Shown: positions 21,375 to 31,900 of the stretch, in pieces | Numbering within the stretch: the stretch's first letter is position 1 | How the letters are laid out: the number at the start of each line of letters is the position of its first letter | DNA from: Cyanophora paradoxa | Taxonomy: Eukaryota; Glaucocystophyceae; Cyanophorales; Cyanophoraceae | Length of the DNA: 64,000 nucleotides | Direction: 5' to 3' | NCBI GenBank assembly: GCA_004431415.1 | Contig: QPMI01000061.1 | Coordinates: 62,001-126,000 of the forward strand | Position numbers and translations under genes: made by a program | Notes under the pieces: generated by a model | Database searches by the model: none | What the model was told of the DNA's origin: nothing | What the model saw: the letters and a program-made list of their open reading frames with translations, nothing else

Positions 21375-22088
21375 GTGGGCGGAGGCGCGGCGGGCGGCAG
21401 CACGGCTCGCCGGGCGGGGCGGAGGCGCGGCGGGCGGCGGAGCGGCGCGCCGGGCGGGGCGGAGGCGCGGCGGGCGGCGGAGCGGCGCGCCGGGCGGGCG
21501 GAGGCGCGGCGGGCGGCGGCGCGGCTCTCCGGGCGGGGCGGAGGCGCGGCGGGCGGCGGAGCGGCGCGCCGGGCGGGGCGGAGGCGCGGCGGGCGGCGGC
21601 GTGGCTCTCCGGGCGGGGCGGAGGCGCGGCGGGCGGCGGAGCGGCGCGCCGGGCGGGGCGGAGGCGCGGCGGGCGGCGGCGTGGCTCGCCGGGCGGGGCG
21701 AAGGCGCGGCGGGCGGCGGGCTCTCCGGGCGGGGCGGAGGCGCGGCGGGCGGCGGCGTGGCTCGCCGGGCGGGGCGCATGTGCAGCGGGCGGCGGCGTGG
21801 CGCGCCGGGCGGGGCGCAGGCGGGGCGGTCGGCGGCGCTGCTCACCGGGCGAGGCGAAGGCGCGACGGGCGGCGGAGCGGCTCTTCGCGCGGGGCGGAGG
21901 CGCGGCGGGCGGCGAAGCGGCTCTCGGCGCGGGGCGGAGGCGCGGCGGGCGGCAGCACGGCTCGCCGGGCGGGGCGGAGGCGCGGCGGGCGGCGGCACGG
22001 CTCGCCGGGCGGGGCGGAGGCGCGGAGGGCGGCGGTGCGGCTCGCCGGGCGGGGCGGAGGCGCGGCGGGCGGCGGCACGGCTCGCCGG
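21375..22088. repeat. 40-bp minisatellite block, unit 2
   Basis: Nearly identical in copy order to the unit 1 block, including the degenerate copies with CATGTGCAGCGGG and TCTTCGCGCG. The whole higher-order unit was therefore duplicated recently. Confidence 0.85.
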
Positions 22089-22593
22089 GCGAGGGCGCGG
22101 CTAGAACGCGGCGGTGCGGCGCGGGGCGAGGCGCGGTGGGCGCTATTAGAGTCAGGCGCCGGTTGTAATTCAGAACGTTTAACCCCCCTTGCACATCCTG
22201 ATCATGAGACGAGCAGGGGCGGGCGGGGGCGAGTCGAAGCCTTGAAGACCTAGTATATGCATGCTGCAATCACACAACTTAAGTTACAATTAGTAAAGGA
22301 CTTGGTCGCCGATCCGGGCCGAGCCGAGGGGTCGCGCGCGGAGCGCGCGACCCCGAGGGGAGGTCAATCAACGTTAACGTTGAAGGCATCAAGGCATCTT
22401 CGAATTCAAGCTCGCGATGGGCGGCGCGCGGTGCGGCTCGCCGGGCGGGCGGAGGCGCGGCAAGCGGCGGCACGGCTCGCCGGGCGCGCGAGGCCTAGGG
22501 CGCGGCTAGAATTCGAACGCGGCAGGGCGTCGAAACCATTAGCATCTCCTCGTTAAGCACTAAAACGCTATAGCCGCGAACGCGCGCGCGTAC

Positions 22594-23311
22594 GTGGGCG
22601 GAGGCGCGGCGGGCGGCAGCACGGCTCGCCGGGCGGGGCGGAGGCGCGGCGGGCGGCGGAGCGGCGCGCCGGGCGGGGCGGAGGCGCGGCGGGCGGCGGA
22701 GCGGCGCCGGCGCGCCGGGCGGGGCGGAGGCGCGGGGGCGGCGGCGCGGCTCTCCGGGCGGGGCGGAGGCGCGGCGGGCGGCGGAGCGGCGCGCCGGGCG
22801 GGGCGGAGGCGCGGCGGGCGGCGGCGTGGCTCTCCGGGCGGGGCGGAGGCGCGGCGGGCGGCGGAGCGGCGCGCCGGGCGGGGCGGAGGCGCGGCGGGCG
22901 GCGGCGTGGCTCGCCGGGCGGGGCGAAGGCGCGGCGGGCGGCGGGCTCTCCGGGCGGGGCGGAGGCGCGGCGGGCGGCGGCGTGGCTCGCCGGGCGGGGC
23001 GCATGTGCAGCGGGCGGCGGCGTGGCGCGCCGGGCGGGGCGCAGGCGGGGCGGTCGGCGGCGCTGCTCACCGGGCGAGGCGAAGGCGCGACGGGCGGCGG
23101 AGCGGCTCTTCGCGCGGGGCGGAGGCGCGGCGGGCGGCGAAGCGGCTCTCGGCGCGGGGCGGAGGCGCGGCGGGCGGCAGCACGGCTCGCCGGGCGGGGC
23201 GGAGGCGCGGCGGGCGGCGGCACGGCTCGCCGGGCGGGGCGGAGGCGCGGAGGGCGGCGGTGCGGCTCGCGATCGCCGGGCGGGGCGGAGGCGCGGCGGG
23301 CGGCGGCACGG
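22594..23311. repeat. 40-bp minisatellite block, unit 3
   Basis: Same order of variant copies as units 1 and 2, with a few small differences: 6-bp insertions near 22706 and 23270, and a local change near 22734. Confidence 0.85.
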
Positions 23312-23965
23312 CTCGCCGGGCGAGGGCGCGGCTAGAACGCGGCGGTGCGGCGCGGGGCGAGGCGCGGTGGGCGCTATTAGAGTCAGGCGCCGGTTGTAAT
23401 TCAGAACGTTTAACCCCCCTTGCACATCCTGATCATGAGACGAGCAGGGGCGGGCGGGGGCGAGTCGAAGCCTTGAAGACCTAGTATATGCATGCTGCAA
23501 TCACACAACTTAAGTTACAATTAGTAAAGGACTTGGTCGCCGATCCGGGCCGAGCCGAGGGGTCGCGCGCGGAGCGCGCGACCCCGAGGGGAGGTCAATC
23601 AACGTTAACGTTGAAGGCATCAAGGCATCTTCGAATTCAAGCTCGCGATGGGCGGCGCGCGGTGCGGCTCGCCGGGCGGGGCGGAGGCGCGGCAAGCGGC
23701 GGCACGGCTCGCCGGGCGCGCGAGGCCTAGGGCGCGGCTAGAATTCGAACGCGGCAGGGCGGCGCGGGGCGAGGCGCGGTGGGCGCTTTTAGAGTCAGGC
23801 GCCGGCGGCCTAGAAGCTGTCTTCACGTGTTGCAATTCAGAACGTTTAACCCCCCTTGCGCGCACATCCTGATCATGAGACGAGCAGGGGCGGGCGGGGG
23901 CGAGTCGAAGCCTTGAAGACCTAGTATATGCATGCTGCAATCACATAACTTAAGTTACAATTAGT

Positions 23966-24305
23966 GTGCCGCCCACTTTCCGACTCCCAGCTAGCCCTGG
24001 TCGTCGGCTCTAAGCCGGCAGCTTGCCTTGCCTTGTACCCTTTGTAGCCTGCTATTCCTGGTGCCACGTTGTTGCCAACTGGCCCGCTTATTTTAGCCCT
24101 GGGCCCTCGCTTGCCCTGCGCGGCGCTCGCTTGCTGTCTGTCGACGTCCTTGTTCTCTTGTTCTCTCTGTCTTACGCTGGCTCTGCGCCTGCTGTGTACG
24201 TAATGGCACCCGCTTGCCGCCGCCCTACGGTGCCGTACGGGCCTGTCCCTCTCTGCTTGGGGCGCCTCTGGGCCTAGCCAACTGCTTAGCGCATCCCGCT
24301 CAGCG
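23966..24305 (+). repeat. left 340-bp terminal inverted repeat
   Basis: Pairs with 26673-27012. It encodes the same 84-codon frame as the other arm when read inward, as expected for identical repeats. Confidence 0.9.
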
Positions 24306-24771
24306 ACCTGACGCCAGAGCGCGCGGAGCGCCGCCAGCCAACCGGGGGCAAACCCTCTAAATCCCGCCGGAAGGGAAAACGAGTGCTAGCGCTAGCACTA
24401 AGCTCGAATTCGAAGCCGGCGCCGCGCCACACGAGCCGCCGGGCCGCGGCGGCGCCGGGTCGAAAGTTCCACAGTGTAGAAGGTACTTGACGTAGAGTGT
24501 AGTAGTGTAGGACCGCAGGCTCGATCAGCAGAGCCGCAGCGGCAGAGTACGCGTTGCGGGCCAAGCTCGGCGCAGCTTGCCGCATTGCGTTGCCAAGTGA
24601 CTCGGCCGGCGGAGTCACAAGGCGGGGCGATCGGTCAGCACAGTAGAGTGTGCAGCCGCGTACGCGTAGAGCAGGCAAGCCATGAAGAGTAGAGGCGGCG
24701 AGCCAGTCGTACGGGGTCAGGCTCCGCAGCAGCAGCAGGCCACTGGTCGCATCATACAGACCCATCGCCAA
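24286..24771 (-). CDS. hypothetical 161-aa ORF inside the long-TIR element
   Basis: An uninterrupted frame (MAMGLYDATSGLLLLRSL at its start) overlaps the inner end of the left TIR. No known domain, catalytic motif or splice signal was recognised, so it could be a chance frame. It is the longest frame in the element. Confidence 0.2.
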   Translation of the reverse strand: MAMGLYDATSGLLLLRSLTPYDWLAASTLHGLPALRVRGCTLYCADRSPRLVTPPAESLGNAMRQAAPSLARNAYSAAAALLIEPAVLHYYTLRQVPSTLWNFRPGAAAARRLVWRGAGFEFELSASASTRFPFRRDLEGLPPVGWRRSARSGVRSLSGMR

Positions 24772-24983
24772 GGATCCTCCACGATCGGACGGGATGGGAT
24801 ACAGCCATCGAGTCCGCCAGCGTACGCAGATGCAGCGCGTAGCCGGGGCTTAGGCAGGCCACCATCGCGGGACAGGAGACAGCATCAGCGCGGCCCGGAA
24901 TGATCATCGGTGCTCGCGTGATAGTCGTAGGCAAGACGTATGGACCTCTCAGCAGCGGAGAGTCGCAAGCGGAGGCTTGGTCG

Positions 24984-25176
24984 GAATCACCCGGACTAGA
25001 GCGCCGGTGCGTGCTGGCTTGGTCAGCGTGGAATCACCCACAGCTAAGCAGACCGAAACAGCGCTGGCGTCCAGCTGGCATCACCCAGCTGCCAGGTTCA
25101 ACCGATGCACGGGAATCACCCGACGGGCCGACGCAGTCGACGCGCGAACGTGAAGACTGGTCGCGGGGCATCACCC
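24984..25176. repeat. five spaced copies of G(A/C)ATCACCC inside the element
   Basis: Copies start at 24984, 25031, 25078, 25113 and 25168, so the first three are exactly 47 bp apart. They may be transposase-binding subterminal repeats or a degenerate tandem repeat. Confidence 0.6.
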
Positions 25177-25709
25177 AGTGCTGCTTGCTGACGCTCCTCA
25201 ACAGACAGGTCCGCTGTCCGCCGTCCAACTTTAGCTATGGCTGCTCACGTCGTCGTAGGACGTTCCAGAGCGCATCCTTTACGCTTCTGTTGACCTTCGC
25301 CCGCCGGACAGGCCTCGGTCAGACCTCCGCCCGCTGAACAGGCCTCGGTCGCTGATCAAACGCCCCCGACAGGAAAGAACGACAGTCCGCACACGCGTGA
25401 GATGTGCGTGAAGCGACTGACATCTGGCTTGACGAGCTGGACGTCCCGGAGAAGGGCAGCTACGTCGTCGGAGCCAGGGCAAGGTCTTGGCATCTTGTCT
25501 ACCGTCTAGGTGCGACAGCGCGCACAGTAGACTTGACAACAGATAGATGCGCTTCCTCGCATAGAGATCGCTGTCAAGTGGAGCTGCGCCGGCTTCCACT
25601 GCCGCGTACGCAACCCGCAGAGCCGAGAGAGACGCGGAGCCGCACGTCCTCTGGATGCAGGGTGGAGTCAAGTGGAGTGATCCTCACGAGGGATGCCACT
25701 CGCCGCCGC

Positions 25710-25966
25710 TGAGCGTGCCTCGGGAGGTCCGCAGGCGCCACTGCAGCCGTCGTAGGTGAGACCTCGGGCGCGTACTGGGGCCTTGTTATCCCAGGGGCTT
25801 TCACGTCGCAGCGGTTTGACTCCATGCGTTCTTCAGATACACTCGCCACCATTGAGCGTGCCTCGGGCTAGCCGGAGGTGCCATCGCAGCCGTCGTAGGT
25901 GAGACCTCGGGCGCGTACTGGGGCCATGTTATCCCAGGGCATTCACGTCTTGGCGGGCTGACTCTG
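25710..25966 (+). repeat. pair of about 114-bp direct repeats inside the element
   Basis: 25710-25823 and 25853-25966 are about 85% similar direct copies sharing GCAGCCGTCGTAGGTGAGAC and GGGCGCGTACTGGGGCC. They are internal to the long-TIR element. Confidence 0.75.
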
Positions 25967-26672
25967 TACTTTCTGCAGAGAGAAAAGATTGATTGACCGG
26001 CGCTTCATAGCTGCCTTGCGAGCCTGGCATGTCACGAGCATGCGGGCAACTCGACAAAACAAGACGACGACGAAAAGAAGGTATGTTCATGAAGAATACT
26101 CATTCAGAGAGCTTTTATCATCATACGTCTCACTGCACGTGGACCAGAGAAGAAACGACATGCCACGACGACAAGAAGATCATCATTCGATCGGCGTCAA
26201 CACGCAATTCGATCGGTATGACGACGTGTGTAGATGTAGAGGGTGTTGCTCCACATACAATACATTTAGTAGTACGTTGTGGTGTCGTCCCCGATACAAT
26301 GCAATACAGTTTCACTCGACATGCGCGCGGGCTGCATCAGCATTTGCTCTTGAGCGCAGCCACGGCACGTTTAGATGACTGTGAGCGCATGCGGCTCAAT
26401 AGACGGGTTGGCGGACGCTTCCCACTACAGAAAGAGTGGTGCGCCAGGTCCGTAAGCAAGAAAGGCGCAGTGGCGGGTGGAAAGGCATGAACCATGCGGT
26501 TCGTATTGCTAAGCTCTGCCGCATAGGCGCTTCCCACTACAAGAAAGTGGAGGCCGTACGCGCAAGCCAAGGCAAACGATGGCGTGCTTGTCCAGGGGTT
26601 CGGGCAAGAGCGCAGCGTTCGTCCCCAGGCATACGAGCTAAAAAGTCGAAGCCCAACGCAGCAGCCCCCATG

Positions 26673-27012
26673 CGCTGAGCGGGATGCGCTAAGCAGTTGG
26701 CTAGGCCCAGAGGCGCCCCAAGCAGAGAGGGACAGGCCCGTACGGCACCGTAGGGCGGCGGCAAGCGGGTGCCATTACGTACACAGCAGGCGCAGAGCCA
26801 GCGTAAGACAGAGAGAACAAGAGAACAAGGACGTCGACAGACAGCAAGCGAGCGCCGCGCAGGGCAAGCGAGGGCCCAGGGCTAAAATAAGCGGGCCAGT
26901 TGGCAACAACGTGGCACCAGGAATAGCAGGCTACAAAGGGTACAAGGCAAGGCAAGCTGCCGGCTTAGAGCCGACGACCAGGGCTAGCTGGGAGTCGGAA
27001 AGTGGGCGGCAC
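26673..27012 (-). repeat. right 340-bp terminal inverted repeat
   Basis: Reverse complement of the left arm. Pairing stops just inside ...CCCGCTCAGCG. Confidence 0.9.
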
Positions 27013-27767
27013 ATTAGTAAAGGACCTGGTCGCCGATCCGGGCCGAGCCGAGGGGTCGCGCGCTCCGCGCGCGACCCCGAGGGGAGGTCAATCAACGTTA
27101 ACGTTGAAGGCATCAAGGCATCTTCGAATTCAAGCTCGCGATGGGCGGCGCGCGGTGCGGCTCGCCGGGCGGGGCGGAGGCGCGGCAAGCGGCGGCACGG
27201 CTCGCCGGGCGCGCGAGGCCTAGGGCGCGGCTAGAATTCGAACGCGGCAGGGCGGCGCGGGGCGAGGCGCGGTGGGCGCTTTTAGAGTCAGGCGCCGGCG
27301 GCCTAGAAGCTGTCTTCACGTGTTGCAATTCAGAACGTTTAACCCCCCTTGCGCATGCGCGCACATCCTGATCATGAGACGAGCAGGGGCGGGCGGGGGC
27401 GAGTCGAAGCCTTGAAGACCTAGTATATGCATGCTGCAATCACACAACTTAAGTTACAATTAGTAAAGGACTTGGTCGCCGATCCGGGCCGAGCCGAGGG
27501 GTCGCGCGCGGAGCGCGCGACCCCGATCGCGAGGGGAGGTCAATCAACGTTAACGTTGAAGGCATCAAGGCATCTTCGAATTCAAGCTCGCGATCGCCGA
27601 TCGCGAGTCGCGTATACGTACTAGTACTATAGCTAGCTTTCACGTGCACTGCGTTCGCCCCCACTTGCCATTGGCAAGAGGGCACTTGTACCCCAGACAG
27701 AGAACTTCGTTCAACTTCCGACTCGCGGCTACAAGGGCAGCGAGCTCAATTCACGTCGTTTTCCGCG

Positions 27768-28821
27768 ATGTCCGTTTCACCCGTGCGCTCGGGATCCCGG
27801 GGCTCGTCGCCGAGCGGCAGGCGCGGCTCCCGCAGCGATGCCGACGTTTACCGGACGCGGTGAGTCTCCTTTTCGACAGCACTTCCCCTTTTCTTCTCGG
27901 CGTTACCGCGCGTGCGCTCCTCTGCGTATGCGAAGCGCGCGCGCTGTTTGAGCGCCGAGTTTCCCAGCCGCGCGACCTCGCTTGCTTGCTTGACCTCCCC
28001 TCCTCACCTTTTGCAGAATGCCGGCGACAAGAGTATTTGGCTTCGAAGTGCGCTTTCCCAGAGGTCTCGCGGACAGCGTCCGTCTCTGCGCAAGTGAGCG
28101 CGGTCGCAGGATGACACGACGCCACGCGCCGACGTCAGAGACTACGAGCACGAGGTGCGGTCAGATTTAGACGCGCCATTTCCAGTACATTTCTGGCGCC
28201 GGCCACTGCTCGTGTTCTTTCTGGCCGCTGCTCATGTGCTTACACGTACAGGTTTGCCTCCACACCGAGCTCCCTGGCAGCCATGAGATGCCTGCGATCG
28301 GACGAGATGGCGATTGTGCGTGGCGGAATTCGATGCCGCCTCCCATCGGCTCGCACCTGAAATCCGCAGACCTTGTCGTTCGCTCGCGCATCCAGCGGGG
28401 TCACACGGCACAGGGAGGGCCGACCCCCGCCCACGCCGCGGAAGCGCCCGACCACTCCCACTGCGACGCGACCCTCGAGCGGTGCGCCATGCCACGCCGC
28501 GACGCGCCTCCGCTCTCGCTTAAAAGCTCTCAGGCGCTTCCACATCCCGGGCCTCTCGAACGCTTCCTCTGATGACGTCCTTTACGCAAATCTCCGCTTC
28601 GGCGCGCTCTGCCCCGCGCGGCATGCAGAGCGGCTGCGGCTGACCCCACCCGCGCAGGGATCCTGGAGGTGCACATCCCGAAGGCCGAGCTGATCGCGCG
28701 GCGGCCGGGTGCAGCGGAGGCGGCGGCGGCGGAGGCGCCGCTCTCGGAGAAGGCTGCGGAGGACGCCATCCGCGAAGGCATCCTCTGCGACCCCGAGGCC
28801 GTCGTCGACAAGTACGCGTAG
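27768..28821 (+). CDS. small heat-shock protein (HSP20/alpha-crystallin domain)
   Basis: Seven exons joined in frame (27768-27859, 28017-28047, 28110-28184, 28252-28315, 28370-28481, 28534-28601, 28658-28821) give 201 aa. The N-terminus is Ser/Arg-rich. The alpha-crystallin domain shows HTELPGSHEM, then DGDYLVVRSRIQRG, a His/Pro-rich loop (AHAAEAPDHSHCDATLE), RRFHIPGLSNASSDDV and the signature YANLRFGILEVHIPK, which matches the A-x-x-x-n-G-v-L motif. Small HSPs are ATP-independent holdases. The last intron (28602-28657) has a GC donor. The C-terminus is longer than usual and Ala/Glu-rich. The gene starts about 170 bp right of the satellite array. Confidence 0.85.
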
Positions 28822-28944
28822 GCCCCGAAGGCCTCCCGAGCCGGCGGCCGCCACGCCCGCCGCAGTGCGTGCTTCGCTTCGCGGGCCTCTCCCCTGTAAA
28901 TATGCTGCATCGATGCATTGCACATGGCGCGAAGCCTGAAGAAA
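28822..28944. other. convergent gap between HSP20 and the next gene
   Basis: A 123-bp 3'-to-3' gap with no recognised element. Confidence 0.4.
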
Positions 28945-31900
28945 CTATCCGACGCTGCCGCGCCGGTTGCCCCCCGAGGAGCCCGGCTGGGAGAGCGGGA
29001 CGCTGCCGCGCCGCCCGGCGGGGTCCTTCTTGGGCGTGGAGGGCTGTTCGCCCGAGGCCCAGGGGGGTGCTTCGCGGGCGGCCGGCGTGCCGGCGCCGCC
29101 GCTGCCGGCGCCGGCGCTCTGGGGCCGGGAGCCGCCGGGGGGCGTGGGGGCCTTCGAGGGGGCCACGGAGGGGCCCTTGGAGGCGGCGGCCCTCTCCGCC
29201 CACTGCGTCCACTCCTGCGGGGCCCGGCCGCTCAGGGGAGATGCGGGGCGGGGCGGGGCGGGGCGGGGCGGGGCGGGGCGCGGGGGCGGGCCTGCATGAT
29301 GGCGACGAGGAAGATCTCGAAGGGGACGCGCCCGACGAGCTTGGCGTGCACGTCCCGCCGCCCGATGTTCCCCAGCTGCTTCGCCTTCTCGATCAGCGGC
29401 TCCAGCAGCTGCGGCCTCCGCTTCATGAAGAGCCTGCGGGGCGCCCTCGGCGACGGCCGGCCCGGCGCCGGCAGCAAGGCGGGGCGGGGCGGGGCGGGCC
29501 TGTTGATGAGCTTGACGGCCTGCGTGTAGGCGATGGTGCAGCCGCCGGGCTTGCCGAACTCGCTCCAGAAGCGGTTTGTTATGGCGTTCGCCGCCGCCTC
29601 GTTGCTCCCGGCCTCGTCCCGGATGAGCACCGTCAGGATCCCCAGGCCCTGCCCCCGCCTCAGCGCGGGGCGGGGCGGGGGCGGGGGCGGGGCCGGCGCG
29701 CGCGCCTCCAAGTAGATGTCCAGCGCCTCCGTGTTCTGCACCTCGACAAGCCCTGCCCCGCCCCGCCGTCAGGCCCCCCGAGGCCGCCTCGGCGAGGCCC
29801 CGCCCCGCCCCGCCCCGCCCTGCGCGCACCGCACATCTGGCCGACGACGTAGACGCGCCAGTCCTTCTCGCGCTCGCGCCAGAGGGTGACGGCGAGCTTG
29901 CGGAGCCAGTCCTCGGCGAGCTTCCGCAGCCCGTACTTGTTGAGCATGAACGAGCAGACGTACTCGGCCATGACGTCGCGCGCGCGGCCCCGGGCCGCCT
30001 CGCCCCCGTCGCTCCCGTTCACCGCCGCGCCCGCGATCGCCGCCGCCATCGAAGGCTCGCCGAGGCGCGCCGCGAAGATCTCCGCCGTCAGCTGCCCCCG
30101 GCCCCGCCTCGGCGAGCGGCCGGAAGGCGTAGAGGGAGGGCGCGCACGGCGTAGAGGGAGCCGATGGTGACGCCGCGCTCCCCCGCCTGGACCGTCCCCG
30201 CCAGCGCCGCCCCCACGCTGCCCCGCCCTCAGCGAGGCGAGGAGGAGGGGGCGGGGGCGGGGGCGGGGGCGGACAAGTCGTCCCAGACGCGGGGCACGGA
30301 GGGGGCGCGCTGGGCGACGGCGATGCGGCGGAGCCAGGCCGGCTGCCCCTCCCCCGTCGCCACCGCCCGCCCCGCACCCTCGTCCCAGAACGCGTCCACC
30401 ACCTGCCCCCGCGTCAAGCGCGCAGCGGCGCCGGCGGGGCGGGGCGGGGCGGGGCGAAGCGGCGGGCCTCGTCCGCTTCGCTGTAGGCGTTGCCCTGCAG
30501 GTCCGTCCCGTTGAGCGTCTGCGTCCCGTGCTCGCGCACCTCCCGCGCCCCCGCCCCGTAGCCGGCCCCGCCGCCGCCGCCGCCGCCCCGCTTGGCCGCC
30601 TTGCCCTTGCCCTTGCCCTTCGCCGCCTTCCGCCGCTTCTTCTTGCCGCCGGCCTCGCTCCCGTCCGCCTCGCCGTCCTCCCCCTCGCCCTCCTCGCCCT
30701 CCTCCTCGTGCGCCTCGTCCGCCCCCTCCTCGTGCCCCTCCCCCTCCCCCTCCCCCTCCGCCATCGCCGCCTCCGCCGCCGCCGCCTCCGCCGCCGCCGC
30801 TTTCGCCGCTGCCGCCGCCTCCGCCGCTGCGCCGAGCTCGGGACGCTGGCCGGGGGGGAATGCGGAGGGGGGCGCGCGCGGACCGTCGGCCTCGGCCTGC
30901 TCGCGCTCGAGCTGGGCCATGGCGGCCTGCAGCTCGGGGTCGAGCCCCGCGCCCTGGGAGGACGAGGCCGCCGGCCGCGACGGGGCCCGCGAGGCCCCGC
31001 GGGAGGCCCCGCGCGAGCCGGTGCCGCCGGCGCCGCCGCCACCCGCTGGGGCGGGGCGGTCGCGGAGGGAGCGGGCGGCGTCGGCGGCGGCGCGCTCGGC
31101 GGCGGCGAGGTCGGCGACGAGGCCCTCGACCTTGAGGCGCGCGTCCCGCACCTCGCCCTCGCCCCCGCCCAGGCTCACCGCCAGCAGGTACTGCACGTCC
31201 TCCAGCCGGTCCCGGCACGACGCCAGGAACTCCGTCCCCACGCTCCCGTCCTCCCCCACCATCCCCACCAGCTCTGCCCCCACGTCAGCCGCGCGGCCGG
31301 CGGGGGCGGCGCGCGGCGCGCACCCTCCTGCACGCGGAGGCGCTTGCCGGTGATGGAGTACGAGTGCTTGAAGCTCGCCCGCTTCTTCGACGCGTTCCGC
31401 GCCCCCGCCTCCCCGCCCGCCCCCTCCTCGCTGCCCGCCTCCCCCGACGCCCCCGCCCCCGCCGCTGCTGCCGCCGCTGCTGCCGGGAGGCGGCCCGGGC
31501 GCTCGTGGCGCCGCTGGGGGCGGCGGAGGGGTCGGCGAGCTGGATGCGCCGCATCGTCTGGTTGCGCGGCGTGGGCCCGGCGCCCTCCCCCGGGGCCCCG
31601 CGCCCCGAGGCCGGCTGCGCATCGCCCGCGGGCGCGTCGCCGCCCTCGGGCTCGGCCTCCCACCCCTCGCCCTGAAGGTCGATCTGCAGGTCCTCCGCCG
31701 CCCCCTTGATGATCTTCTCTGCGCGCGGCCTCGGCGGCGGCCCGGCGCATCGCGCGGGGCGGGCGGCACCCATGGCCTGGGCGTCGGCGCGGAGGGCGGG
31801 GACGTAGGGCCCCTGCGCGGGCGCCAGGGTCCCCTTCATGTGCGACACGACCTCGAGGAGGCGGACGAGCTTCACGCGCAGCTCCGCCTCCACCTGGGGG

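Larger units (their letters stand above)
23966..27012. mobile_element. 3,047-bp non-autonomous DNA element with 340-bp TIRs and 6-bp TSD
   Basis: The element begins GTGCCGCCCAC and ends GTGGGCGGCAC. Its first 340 bp (23966-24305) and last 340 bp (26673-27012) are reverse complements with no difference seen. It is flanked by ATTAGT at 23960-23965 and 27013-27018. Uninterrupted satellite units have a single ATTAGT at this site, so the insertion and its 6-bp target duplication are seen directly. The interior (24306-26672) has only short frames (up to 161 codons) without a recognisable transposase, so it is probably mobilised in trans. The superfamily is not assigned. Confidence 0.88.
20094..27596. 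repeat. higher-order satellite array (about 1.22-kb units), interrupted by a transposon
   Basis: Near-identical units begin with TCGAAACCATTAGCATCTCC at 20094, 21311 and 22530. Each of the first three has about 65 bp of unique leader, about 715 bp of a 40-bp GC-rich minisatellite, then about 430 bp of lower-GC unique sequence. That unique part contains ATGCATGCTGCAATCAC, a GGGGTCGCGCGC hairpin and the palindrome CAACGTTAACGTTG. Two further units (23761-23965 continuing at 27013-27256, and 27257-27596) lack the minisatellite block and carry a short extra segment (GAAGCTGTCTTCACGTG). Long open frames here arise because the 40-bp repeat has few stops. They code only Arg/Gly/Ala/Pro low complexity and are not genes. 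Confidence 0.9.

Noticed and set aside
20124-23484. Several 200-340 codon open frames on both strands across the satellite
   Set aside because: They read the 40-bp minisatellite in all frames, give only Arg/Gly/Ala/Pro low complexity, and 40 is not divisible by three, so the pattern cycles through frames. They are not genes.
24900-26490. Open frames of 129-153 codons in the long-TIR element as transposase fragments
   Set aside because: No DDE-type or other recognisable motif and no splice joins giving a longer conserved protein.
20094-27596. CRISPR-like array
   Set aside because: Repeats are contiguous 40-bp or 1.2-kb units without unique spacers, and the genome is eukaryotic with introns.
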